Of a stretch of DNA of 64,000 bases, positions 8,719-17,340 are shown piece after piece. This stretch comes from Chersky-840 sp963848335 (GTDB lineage: Bacteria > Actinomycetota > Acidimicrobiia > Acidimicrobiales > UBA8190). Position 1 is the first letter of the stretch. Each line of letters begins with the position of its first letter. The DNA lies in the NCBI GenBank assembly GCA_963848335.1, contig CAWKDD010000001.1:1116001-1180000 (forward strand), written 5' to 3'. The notes under the pieces are model-generated. The model saw nothing but the letters and a program-made list of their open reading frames with translations, ran no database searches and had not been told where the DNA came from. Made by a program: the position numbers and the translations under genes.

Positions 8719-9644
8719 CGCGCCGGTTTGCGGCACAGATAGCTGAGGAGATAGCAGTCATCGATCTCGGCGAACAGCCCCCGGTTGGTGGCCACCTCCT
8801 GCACCGAGAACTCCCCCCGGGCCACAGATCCACCGGCGTAGTTGAGCCCCTTGGCCTCGAGGACCTCGAACCCGGCCTCGTGAAGCTTGGCCGACATCTC
8901 CTTGTGGGTGTACTCGTGGTCATGGTCGGGGTCGATGAAATCGGGCTGCTGCAGGCGGCACACTCGGGCGTTGGGGGTGTCGAGGGCGAGGTAACCGCCG
9001 GGTCGGAGGATCCGGGCCGCGCCCACGAGGACGCGCTCGGCCTCCTCGATGGGGACGTGCTCGATGCTCTGGCCGCTGTAGACGAGGTCGAAGCAACCGT
9101 TGGCGTATTGGGTCAGGTCCGACATGGAGTGGTAGTTGTACCGGACGGGCCCGAGCTCGGTGTGCGTGACGTCGCGGGCGACCGACTCCTTGTAGAGGGC
9201 GTTGCGATCGTCGGGCGGGAGGTCGACGACCACGAGCTCGTCGAAGGCGTAGGGGTAGCCCATGAGGACCATGGCGCCCTTGTCGGACCCGAGCGCTGTG
9301 CCCCCGAGGTCGAGGATCCGGCGGGCCCGGGGCAACGAGCGCACGAAGAGGCTGCGGCTGAAGTGCAGAGCCGGGCCGAGCTGGGTGAAGGGTGCCACGG
9401 TCCACCACTCGTTCGAGGCGTAGAACCACTCCGCCAGCTGCGAGGGAGAGAGGGACCCGTTCTGGAGCGAGGGGAGGTACGACGCCACTCCCGAGGGGTC
9501 GGGCTTGCGGCTGAGCAGAGCCTCGTACACCACGCTGAGCTGCATCTCGGGAGGGAGCCCGGCCAGCCCGCCGGTGCCGGGTTGGGATTGCAACCGGCGC
9601 GCCAGCGCCGCCAGCACGGATCGGGGGGAGCGGAGCCTGCTCAT
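8715..9644 (-). CDS. DUF4214-like plus class I SAM methyltransferase
   Basis: A 309-residue protein. Residues about 30-75 (VVYEALLSRKPDPSGVASYL and the following helix) resemble the short DUF4214 module found in surface-glycan proteins. After it comes a methyltransferase: RILDLGGTALGSDKGAMVL is the SAM motif I region, and DLVYSGQSIEHVPIEEAERV is the motif around the catalytic face. The start at ATG 9644 is chosen because the frame-upstream alternative at 9752 would add a non-coding-looking leader. It is the first gene of a three-gene run (this gene, the second methyltransferase, the glycosyltransferase). Probably methylates a glycan intermediate. Confidence 0.85.
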   Translation of the reverse strand: MSRLRSPRSVLAALARRLQSQPGTGGLAGLPPEMQLSVVYEALLSRKPDPSGVASYLPSLQNGSLSPSQLAEWFYASNEWWTVAPFTQLGPALHFSRSLFVRSLPRARRILDLGGTALGSDKGAMVLMGYPYAFDELVVVDLPPDDRNALYKESVARDVTHTELGPVRYNYHSMSDLTQYANGCFDLVYSGQSIEHVPIEEAERVLVGAARILRPGGYLALDTPNARVCRLQQPDFIDPDHDHEYTHKEMSAKLHEAGFEVLEAKGLNYAGGSVARGEFSVQEVATNRGLFAEIDDCYLLSYLCRKPAR

Positions 9645-9646
9645 GA

Positions 9647-11851
9647 ATGGCCCTGGACCATGGTCCGGCCACCGTACCGTGCGCGGGGTCAGGTGCTGTC
9701 TTCGAGCGTCACCGGTGGCGTCCGCCTCGGCTGCAGCCCCGATGGCTACCATCGGGTATCGGCCTCTCCTCCCTCTGTCGGCGTCGCGCCCTGGTCCGGA
9801 TCGTTCCCGCCGCCATGGTGCTGGTCGGGTTCACGGGCCTGGCCGTGATCCCCGCCGGGCCGGCGGCCGCGTACCCCTACCCCGACGTCAACCTCACCGG
9901 CCACGGCTACGGCGGAGGCGCGGGCATGGGGCAGTGGGGTGCCCTCGGCTACGCCCTGCAGGGGCTGACGTACCAACAGATCCTGAACACGTACTACGGC
10001 ACGCTCAGCGCCGGTGGTCAGACCACCGTGGGCGCCCTGCCCAACGGGTGGAACGACGCCACCACGCCGGTCACGGTGGCCATCACCGAGAACGCCGGCT
10101 CCGACGTGATCGTCACCTCGGGTTCGGTGTTCAACGTCGACGGGTCGCTGACGCCGGCGAACGCGGGCGCGCTTTTCCAGTGGGTGGGGCCCGGGAACGC
10201 CTGGGACGTGTACACGAGCCCGCCCGAGATCGCGCCCGTATACGGGTGCGCGGGACCGTGGACCGAGGTGGCCGCAGGGGTGGCCAGCCCCACGGCGTCG
10301 CCGGGCACCGAGGCGTTCCCCGCCGACTCCAACTTGGCCGGCGAAGCGCTGCAGCTGTGCCGGGCCGGCGGCAACCTCACCGTGCGCGGCACGCTGCAGG
10401 GGACGGTCAATTCCGACAACCAGGCGCGCACCGTCAACGTGCTCCCGCTCGGGCAGTACGTCGCCGACGTGACACCGTCGGAGTCCCCGGCCTCGTGGGG
10501 TGCGCTGGGCGGCGGCGCGGGCCTTCAGGAGCTCGAGGCCCAGGCCGTGGCGGCCCGGTCCTATGTGATGAGCACCTACGGCAGCCTGAAGGGCTACTTC
10601 GGCTACGCCGACATCTGCGACTCCACGTGCCAGGACTACCCGGGCGTCGCCAACGAGAACCCCACCACCGACACCGCCGTCACCGCCACCGCCGACATGG
10701 CCGTGCTCATGCCCGGAGGAACCACGGTGGCGAGCACCCAATACTCGTCGTCGACGGGCGGCTACAGCGCGGGCGGGACCTTCGCGGCGGTGCCGGACCT
10801 CGGGGACTCGGTGTGCGTGCCCGGCGCGTGCAATTCGCACCACACCTGGCAGGCCCAGGTTCCGGTGTCGGCCATCCAGAGCGCCTATCCCCAGATCGGA
10901 ACGCTCGAATCGGTGGACGTGACCCAGCGCAACGGCCTCGGCGACGAGGGGGGCCGCGTCCTGGCCATGACCGTGCAGGGCAGCGCCGGCAGCGTGAGCG
11001 TGAGCGGCAACGCCTTCGCCTCGCAATTCGCCCAGTACGGCCTGCAGTCGAACTGGTTCTCGGTCACCAACGAGTCGGACGGCGGCATCGGCGGCTACTG
11101 GCTGGTGGCGTCGGACGGCGGGGTCTTCTCCTTCGGCGACGCCGCCTTCCACGGCTCGGCCGGCAACATCCACCTGGTGAAGCCGGTGGTGGGCATGGCC
11201 CCCACCCCCGACGGCGGCGGCTACTGGCTGGTGGCCTCGGACGGCGGGGTGTTCTCCTACGGCGACGCCGCCTTCCACGGCTCGGCCGGGAACCTGCCTC
11301 TGGTGAAGCCGGTGGTGGGCATGGCCCCCACCCCCGACGGCGGCGGCTACTGGCTGGTGGCCTCGGACGGCGGGGTCTTCTCCTACGGCGACGCCGCCTT
11401 CCACGGCTCGATGGGGGGCAAGAAGCTCGACGCCCCCGTGGTCGGCATCGCACCCACCCCCGACGGCGGCGGCTACTGGCTGGTCGCCGCCGACGGCGGG
11501 GTGTTCTCCTTCGGCGACGCCGCCTTCCACGGATCGACGGGCGCGCTGGCCCTGGCCCAGCCCGTGGTGGGCATGGCACCCACCCCCGACGGCGGCGGCT
11601 ACTGGCTGGTCGCCGCCGACGGCGGGGTGTTCTCCTTCGGGGACTCCGGGTTCGGGGGATCGCTGCCCGGGACGGGGATCCACGCCACGGCGGTGGCGCT
11701 GCTCGGGACCCGCACCGGTGGGGGGTACCTGATCGTCACGGCCAACGGTCGTGCCGTGGAGTTCGGCGACGCGCCCCAGTTCGGCGACGTGGCCAGCGTG
11801 GTGGCGGGGTGGAGTGGACGCCTCGTGGGCGGCGCCCTGGTGGCGGGGTAG
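9647..11851 (+). CDS. Exported SpoIID-like protein with C-terminal 42-residue repeats
   Basis: An exported protein of up to 734 residues. A signal peptide (CRRRALVRIVPAAMVLVGF, cleavage after A-A-A) precedes a SpoIID-like domain. That domain has G-x-G-x-G-H-G-x-G-M-G-Q-W-G-A near its start, LPLGQYVADVTPSESPASW, and AQAVAARSYVMSTYGSLKGY. SpoIID proteins are glycan-cleaving or amidase-activating cell-wall enzymes. The last roughly 250 residues are six copies of the 42-residue repeat shared with the gene at 4106. The only in-frame starts are ATG 9647, two bases from the divergent gene's start, and ATG 9815, which removes the basic n-region. A small frameshift in 9740-9815 is therefore possible. 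Confidence 0.85.
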   Translation: MALDHGPATVPCAGSGAVFERHRWRPPRLQPRWLPSGIGLSSLCRRRALVRIVPAAMVLVGFTGLAVIPAGPAAAYPYPDVNLTGHGYGGGAGMGQWGALGYALQGLTYQQILNTYYGTLSAGGQTTVGALPNGWNDATTPVTVAITENAGSDVIVTSGSVFNVDGSLTPANAGALFQWVGPGNAWDVYTSPPEIAPVYGCAGPWTEVAAGVASPTASPGTEAFPADSNLAGEALQLCRAGGNLTVRGTLQGTVNSDNQARTVNVLPLGQYVADVTPSESPASWGALGGGAGLQELEAQAVAARSYVMSTYGSLKGYFGYADICDSTCQDYPGVANENPTTDTAVTATADMAVLMPGGTTVASTQYSSSTGGYSAGGTFAAVPDLGDSVCVPGACNSHHTWQAQVPVSAIQSAYPQIGTLESVDVTQRNGLGDEGGRVLAMTVQGSAGSVSVSGNAFASQFAQYGLQSNWFSVTNESDGGIGGYWLVASDGGVFSFGDAAFHGSAGNIHLVKPVVGMAPTPDGGGYWLVASDGGVFSYGDAAFHGSAGNLPLVKPVVGMAPTPDGGGYWLVASDGGVFSYGDAAFHGSMGGKKLDAPVVGIAPTPDGGGYWLVAADGGVFSFGDAAFHGSTGALALAQPVVGMAPTPDGGGYWLVAADGGVFSFGDSGFGGSLPGTGIHATAVALLGTRTGGGYLIVTANGRAVEFGDAPQFGDVASVVAGWSGRLVGGALVAG
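11093..11848 (+). repeat. Six tandem 42-residue (126-bp) coding repeats, second locus
   Basis: Six 126-bp units, four of them nearly identical in DNA, encode the same Y-W-L-V-A-S-D-G-G-V-F unit as 5705-6445. The last two units are diverged and end the protein. Near-identity between the two loci suggests gene conversion or recent duplication. Confidence 0.9.
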
Positions 11852-11863
11852 GGGAGCGCGGGC

Positions 11864-12724
11864 GTGCTCACCCGTCGGCTGGGGCGCACCGGGCACGAGT
11901 CGTCGGTGGCGGTCCTCGGCGGCGCCGCCTTCTGGGGCACCGATCCCGACGTCACGGCGTCGACCTTCTCGGCCGCGCTCGACGCCGGGGTGAACCACCT
12001 CGACGTCGCCCCCCGCTACGGACACGCCCAGGAGGCGCTGGGGCCACTCGTGGGCCCGGTGCGGGACCGTCTGTTCGTGGCGTGCAAGACGATGCGCCAC
12101 GACCCCGACGGGGTGCGGGCGCAGCTGGAGGAGTCGCTCACGCTGCTGCGCTGCGAGCACTTCGACCTGTACCAGATGCACGCCGTGACCGACCTCGACG
12201 AGCTCGAGGCCCGGGGACGTGCGCTCGCCGCCATGCTGGCGGCCCGCGACGAGGGTCTGTGCCGGTTCGTGGGGATCACCGGCCACAACCTCACCACGCC
12301 CGGGGCGCAGCTCGAGGCGCTGCGCCGCTACGACCTCGACACGGTGATGTTCCCGGTGAACCCCCGCCTGTGGGCCGATCCCGCCTACCGCCACGACGCC
12401 GAGGCGCTGCTGGCCGAGGCCGAGGGTGGCGACGTGGGGGTGATGGCCATCAAGGCCGTGGCGGCCCGGCCGTGGGGGGAGCGCCCCCACACCGCCTCCA
12501 CGTGGTACGAGGCCTACACCGGTGAGGAGGAGATCGCGCGCGGCGTGCGCTTCGTGCTGAGCGTCCCCGGGATCCACGCCCTGTGCACACCGAGCGACCC
12601 CGGCCTGACCCTGGCGACGATCGAGGCCGCCACCCGCTTCGAGCCCATGAGCGAGGACGAGCGGGCCGCCGCCGTGCGCGCCACGGCCACGGAGGACCAC
12701 ATCTTCCCCATGCCCGGTACCTGA
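11864..12724 (+). CDS. Aldo/keto reductase family protein
   Basis: A 286-residue NADPH-dependent aldo/keto reductase of the short type. It begins with a GTG start 12 bases after the upstream stop. Landmarks are LTRRLGRTGHESSVAVLGGA at the N-terminus, DVAPRYGHAQEALG with the expected Asp and Tyr, the Lys in VACKTMRHD, YQMHAV with the catalytic His, and the C-terminal SVPGIHALCTPSD stretch. It is complete. It is close behind the SpoIID-like gene on the same strand, though a functional link is not evident. Substrate unknown. Confidence 0.88.
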   Translation: MLTRRLGRTGHESSVAVLGGAAFWGTDPDVTASTFSAALDAGVNHLDVAPRYGHAQEALGPLVGPVRDRLFVACKTMRHDPDGVRAQLEESLTLLRCEHFDLYQMHAVTDLDELEARGRALAAMLAARDEGLCRFVGITGHNLTTPGAQLEALRRYDLDTVMFPVNPRLWADPAYRHDAEALLAEAEGGDVGVMAIKAVAARPWGERPHTASTWYEAYTGEEEIARGVRFVLSVPGIHALCTPSDPGLTLATIEAATRFEPMSEDERAAAVRATATEDHIFPMPGT

Positions 12725-12784
12725 CCCGGCCCGGGCGCGCTCCCGGGCGCGTGACCTCGGTCCCGCCGTCACAGCCCGGGGACG

Positions 12785-13559
12785 TCACCAGGCGGTGAGC
12801 ACGTCCCCCAGGCGACGGAACCGGCGCAGCTTGCCGAAGCGGCCCAGGCGCCCGGCGTCGACTCCGATGTCGGCCGCCTCGAGCATCTGGAGGTCCCCGG
12901 CGCTGTTGCCGTAGGCCCACAGGAACGGGCGACCCGTGTCGTCGGCGGCGGGACGGGCCCCGACGAGGGCACCCTCGGCGTTGCGTCGCCGGTCCGACGA
13001 GGCCCCCATCCACTGCACGAGCCGGTCGCGCTTTTGCACCCCCCGGCAGTTGCCACCGCCGAAGCGCCCGGTGAGCAACCCGGCGCTGTCGACCTCCAGG
13101 CGGGTGGCGACGACGGCGTCCACGCCGATCTCGTCGGCCGCGGCCCGGACGTAGTACTCGGGCGAGGCCGACACCACCACGACGCGGTGGCCCTGGCGGC
13201 GGTGCCAGTCGAGCCGGGCCCGCACCTCGGTGCGGTTGCGGCGGCGGTAGTGGGCCACCCCGAAGGCGGCGGCGACACGCGCCACCTCGTCGGCGGGGCG
13301 GCCCGCCAGGGTGCGCACGAACAGCGCCTCTTTGGCTTCGTCGGCCGCCTCGCCGCCGAACAGCGCGGCGCGCACCAGCTTGGGGAGCAGGGCGATCCCG
13401 GCCACCACCACCGCGCACCCGTCCGCACACCGCGGTCAGGAATTTCCACACGCTGCCGCCGCGGGTGAGGGTGCCGTCGAAGTCGAAGGCGGCCACCACG
13501 TCGTTGCCCGGCACGCGCTCGGTGGCGGGCAGGGCGTCCTGGCGCTGCATGGCGCTCAC
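12785..13559 (-). CDS. HAD-IB family phosphatase (one frameshift)
   Basis: A haloacid-dehalogenase phosphatase of the SerB/PSP-like IB type. Motif I is VVAAFDFDGTLTRGGS, motif II is the Ser in VVVVSASPEYYVRAAADE, and motif III/IV is WAYGNSAGDLQMLEAAD. The reading frame changes by one base near 13405-13425, in a run of G and GT repeats; the two halves join into one normal-length protein of about 257 residues. The GTG start at 13559 overlaps the stop of the upstream hydratase (GTGA), so the genes are coupled. Members of this family act on phosphoserine, phospholipid head groups or similar; substrate not determined. Confidence 0.8.
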
Positions 13560-14379
13560 CGGCCCGGCTCCGACGCGTCGGGTTCGACGGTGGTGCCGTG
13601 GCGCCCCGCACCCGAGGCGAAGCGCGCCGTGCCCTTCAGCGACTCGCCGCTGGCGATGGTGTCGACGCCGAAGCGGGCCTCGAGCACGAGCGCGTCGGGC
13701 TCGGTCAGGCCCCACTGCCACAGCACGCGAGCGGCGGTCGTTGCGCATGCACGTCTGGGGCAGGGCGGCGAGCTCCGAGGCCAGGGCCACGGCGGCCTCC
13801 AGGGCGCGGCCCGGGCGGGACCAGGCGGTTCACGAGCCCCATGCGCAGGGCTTCGGGCCCGCCCACGCCGCGCCCGGTGAGCACGAGGTCGAGGGCGTGG
13901 CTCTGGCCGATGAGGCGCGGCAGCCTGACCGTGCCCCCGTCGACGAGGGGGACGCCGAAGCGTCGGCAGTACACCCCGAGCACGGCGTCGGTGGCGGCCA
14001 CCCGCAGGTCGCACCACAGCGCCAGCTCGAGCCCACCGGCCACGGCGTGGCCCTCGATGGCGGCGATGACGGGCTTGGAGAGGTCCAGACGGGTGGGGCC
14101 CATGGGCCCGGGCCCGTCCTCGGTCACCGGGCCGGCGGTCGCCGCCGGCCAGCGGCCTTGAGATCGGCGCCGGCGCAGAACGTCCCTCCCGCGCCGGTGA
14201 GGACCGCCACCGAGGCGCTGTCGTCCTCGTCGAAGGCCTTGAAGGCGGCGAGCAGCGCAGCGGCGGTGGCCGACGTCCACGGCGTTGCGCCGCTCGGGCC
14301 GGAAGATCGTGACCACGATCACCGGTCCCTCCCGGGAGATGTCGACGGTCTTCCAGACGGCCTCAGCCACGGTCGTCAC
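13556..14379 (-). CDS. Enoyl-CoA hydratase/isomerase family (several frameshifts)
   Basis: A crotonase-fold enzyme broken over three frames. In-frame blocks are VIVVTIFRPERRNAV at the N-terminus, then an out-of-frame stretch that restores a T-G-A-G-G-T-F-C-A-G-A-D-L-K oxyanion-hole motif. These are followed by KPVIAAIEGHAVAGGLELAL, the second oxyanion region, and GVYCRRFGVPLVDGGTVRLP. The C-terminal block around SGESLKGTARFASGAGRHG is again in another frame. At least four single-base shifts are needed, near 14275, 14160, 13815 and 13730. The likely start is GTG 14379. It hydrates or isomerises acyl-CoA in fatty-acid breakdown. The conserved motifs argue for sequence error rather than decay. 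Confidence 0.78.
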
Positions 14380-14560
14380 CTCGATGGCGCGGCAGGCTGC
14401 CCGGGTCGTGGAGCATGGACCCATTCTCCCAGAGCAGGGGATGCAAAACGGGGCTGCCCCGAAAGCCGACCCATCCGGTCGACAATTGCGGTGCAGGCCG
14501 GTACACTCCTGGGCGACGCCCCGACACGACCCTCGCCGAGAGACTAACGCAGGAGGAGAC

Positions 14561-15196
14561 ATGGCAGTCCGCTTAGGGGATATCGCCCCCGACTTCACCG
14601 CCGACACCACCCAGGGCACGATCAACTTCCACGAGTGGCTGGGCGACTCGTGGGGGATCCTGTTCTCCCACCCCAAGGACTTCACCCCGGTGTGCACCAC
14701 CGAGCTCGGTGCCTTCTCCAAGGCCAAGTCCGAGTTCGACAAGCGCAACACCAAGCTCATCGGCCTGTCGGTGGACTCGGTGGAGTCGCACCGCTCCTGG
14801 GACAAGGACATCGAGGAGACCCAGGGCCAGGCCGTGAACTTCCCGGTGATCGGCGACCCCGACCGCAAGGTGGCCGACCTCTACGACATGATCCACCCCA
14901 ACGCCAACGACACCCTCACGGTGCGCTCGGTGTTCATCATCGGGCCCGACAAGAAGGTGAAGCTGACCATCACCTACCCGGCCTCGACGGGACGCAACGT
15001 CGCCGAGGTGCTGCGTGTGCTCGACTCGCTCCAGCTCACCGCCGACTACCAGGTCGCCACCCCGGTGAACTGGAAGGACGGCGAGGACGTCATCGTCGTG
15101 CCGGCCGTCTCCGACGAGGACGCCGAGAAGAAGTTCCCCAAGGGCTTCAAGCGCATCAAGCCGTACCTGCGGGTCACTCCCCAGCCCAACAAGTAA
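14561..15196 (+). CDS. 1-Cys peroxiredoxin (Prx6 type)
   Basis: A 211-residue peroxiredoxin, intact although its neighbours are frameshifted. The active site is HPKDFTPVCTTELGAF with the peroxidatic Cys at residue 45. The C-terminal half (VNWKDGEDVIVVPAVSDEDA and KGFKRIKPYLR) is the extended arm typical of Prx6/AhpE-like 1-Cys enzymes; length matches that family. The start is decided by a perfect AGGAGGAGAC immediately before the ATG. An ORF read-through further upstream is open by chance. It reduces hydrogen peroxide and organic or lipid peroxides in the cytoplasm. It stands alone on its strand, with a GC-rich hairpin after its stop. Confidence 0.95.
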   Translation: MAVRLGDIAPDFTADTTQGTINFHEWLGDSWGILFSHPKDFTPVCTTELGAFSKAKSEFDKRNTKLIGLSVDSVESHRSWDKDIEETQGQAVNFPVIGDPDRKVADLYDMIHPNANDTLTVRSVFIIGPDKKVKLTITYPASTGRNVAEVLRVLDSLQLTADYQVATPVNWKDGEDVIVVPAVSDEDAEKKFPKGFKRIKPYLRVTPQPNK

Positions 15197-15204
15197 CGGG
15201 CCGG

Positions 15205-15230
15205 CCCGGGCCTGCACGGCCGGGCCCGGG
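15205..15230 (+). terminator. GC-rich hairpin after the peroxiredoxin gene
   Basis: An eight-base stem CCCGGGCC / GGCCCGGG with a ten-base loop begins nine bases after the peroxiredoxin stop. No U-tract follows, so it may be a stabilising or factor-assisted terminator rather than a classical intrinsic one. Confidence 0.45.
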
Positions 15231-15298
15231 TGCCAGTGCAGCACACTTTCGCCGTCGAGGCCGGCCCCCGGGCCGGCCTCGACGCGTACGGTGTCGGC

Positions 15299-16073
15299 GT
15301 GGACGTCTCGCGCCCCCGCCGCTACGCGTTCGGCGACACCGGCGCCGCTTCCGAGCGGCTCGGCGTGCTGGCCTCGGTGTTCGGCCCCACCAGCCGGGCG
15401 TTGCTGGCGGAAGTGGCCGGGGAAGCCTCGGGGAACGGTCCGACGGGCTCCCGGAGCTCGTCCTCGACCTGGGGTGCGGACCGGGCCACACCACGGCCAT
15501 GCTGGCCGAGGCCTTCCCCACGGCGGTGGTGGTCGGGATCGACACCTCGCCCGCGTTCGTGACCGAGGCCACCGGTGCGGGGCCGGGGCGATGCCGCTTC
15601 GCGCTCGGCGACGTCAGCCGGACACCCCTGCCCTGTGCTCCCGCCGACCTCCTCTACGGTCGCTTCCTGCTCGTGCACCTGCCCAACCCCAAGGCGACGG
15701 TGGCGGCGTGGGCAGGGGAGCTGCGCCCCGGGCGGCGTGGTGGTGGTGGAGGAGCCCGAACGCATCGACACCGACGACCGCGGACTTCCGCCGCTATCTC
15801 GAGCTGGCCGCGGCGGTGGTGGCCGACCGCGGCGGGGACCTCTACGTGGGACACGAGCTGGTGGACCTCACCGCGCCGCCGGGAGCCGCCATCGTCGTGC
15901 AGCAGGAAGCGGCGCTCGAGGTCAGGGCGGGGGCGGCGGCCACCATCTTCGCCCTCAATCTCGGCATCTGGGGGCACGACCCGGTCCTCGCCGCTGTCGC
16001 CTCCGCGGGTGAGACCACGGCGTTGCTGGCAGCGCCTGCGGGACCGGCGCCACGACCCCGCCCCCGGGCGTGA
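15299..16073 (+). CDS. Class I SAM methyltransferase (about three frameshifts)
   Basis: A methyltransferase of about 257 residues split across three frames. The first frame gives RRYAFGDTGAASERLGVLAS, a typical UbiE/methyltransferase-11 lead. The second gives ELVLDLGCGPGHTTAMLAEA, motif I, then VVVGIDTSPAFV and LLYGRFLLVHLPNP. The third gives DFRRYLELAAAVVADRGGDL and the helical C-terminus. Joining needs one deletion near 15440 and insertions near 15730 and 15777. The GTG at 15299 is the probable start. Substrate unknown; small-molecule or quinone-like acceptors are common in this family. Its stop is 25 bases before the convergent PspC gene ends. Confidence 0.75.
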
Positions 16074-16097
16074 TCCGGTGGCACATGCGCCAGGTGG

Positions 16098-17299
16098 TCA
16101 TGACGAGGAGCGCGTGACCTCCACCCGGCCCACGCCGGTCTCGGCGTCGAGCACGATGCGCGCCGTGGCCCCGGTGCCATTCGAGCTCCCCGGCGCGGAG
16201 ACGGTCCGGTGCATGGAGAACCCGCCGTCGTTCTGGCCGAACACCTGGACGTCGCCCATCCCGGAGTGGGCGGCCACGCTCACCGCCGTGCCCGGGGGCA
16301 GCTCCACCACGAGGTTGCCGATGCCGACGGTGGCGGTGACATGGGTGGTGCCGGGAGCGAAGTCCACGTCGCTCAGGTCCACCCGCATGGTGCCGATGGC
16401 CAGCCGGTAGCGCGGGGCGACCTGGGACACCGTCGTCGGCCGCCACTGCGTGTCGCCCACGCCGCCGCGCAGCGGGACCCCGCTCAGGGCCTCGACGGAG
16501 AAGATGGTGGCGGTGGCGACCACGGCGATGGCCACCACGGCGACGAACGTGGTGACGAGCAGCCAACGCAGAGGCGAACCGCCCCGGCGCCCGCTCGTGA
16601 CGAGCAGGACGACGGCCAGTGCCAGCGCGCACAGCCCGAAGAAGAACCCGAACCCGCCGAGCCCGCCGTCCCAGTGCGGCCACCACGGACCGCTGGAGAA
16701 CAGGTTGGACAGGGCGATGATGCCGATGACGGTGCCGAGCACGATGGTGACGAGGCTGCGCCGGCGCGGCCGGCGCTCCATGAAGTCCTGCACCACGGCA
16801 CGACCGGTGTCCCCGGCCGGGATGAGCAGCCACCCCGCCAGGTACAGCAGGACGCCCGAGCCGCCCAGGACGGCCAGCACCACGAAGCCGATCCGGACCA
16901 AGACGGCGTCGATGTCGAGGTAGTCGGCCAGCCCGGCGGCCACACCGCCCAGAAGCCGGTTCTGCGTGTCCGGCGCAGCACCCTGGGGTGCACTCCCGGG
17001 GCCCCCGGCGGGGGAGGCGATGGCGGAGGTGGGGGTGAGGGCGGCGGAGGTGGAGGCGGGGGCGGTGCCTGGCATCCCCCCGGGGGCCCCTGCAGCCCGG
17101 GGGGGTCGGGCGGCGGGGGCTCTCCGGGAAGATCCGGCGGGGCGGTGGCGGGATCGGGCCACTGGGCGCCGAAAGGGTCCGGCGGGGTGTCGGCGCCGAC
17201 GGGGTCCGACGGGGTGTCGGCGGCGACGGGGGGCAGTTCGGGGGCGTGATCCGGCGCCGGGTGGGGAGCGGTGACGTCGTCCGGGGTGATGTCGTCCAT
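16098..17299 (-). CDS. PspC-domain, LiaF-like membrane protein (one frameshift)
   Basis: A membrane protein of about 400 residues. The N-terminal roughly 100 residues are Pro/Asp-rich and cytoplasmic, starting MDDITPDDVT. Then comes a PspC domain (RLLGGVAAGLADYLDIDAVL) with its hydrophobic helix, and three more membrane segments. A C-terminal roughly 120-residue beta domain (YRLAIGTMRVDLSDVDFAPG) resembles the LiaF/DUF2154-type tail. One frameshift in the poly-proline tract near 16980-17010 separates the acidic leader from the PspC domain. LiaF-like proteins modulate envelope-stress sensor kinases. The gene is divergent from a PspC-containing histidine kinase only about 40 bases away, which strongly suggests they act together. 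Confidence 0.8.
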
Positions 17300-17340
17300 A
17301 TGTCGATCATCGGGGATCGCGTCCACGACGGGAATCGGGA

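Noticed and set aside
9505..12525. A 1006-codon plus-strand frame and a 1008-codon minus-strand frame at 9746-12772
   Set aside because: Both are shadows of the repeat-rich SpoIID-like gene and the reductase in very GC-rich DNA; products are Arg/Gly/His-rich with no domains.
15230..16073. Several separate small genes instead of one methyltransferase
   Set aside because: The three frames together give one ordered methyltransferase, so one frameshifted gene is more likely than three genes.
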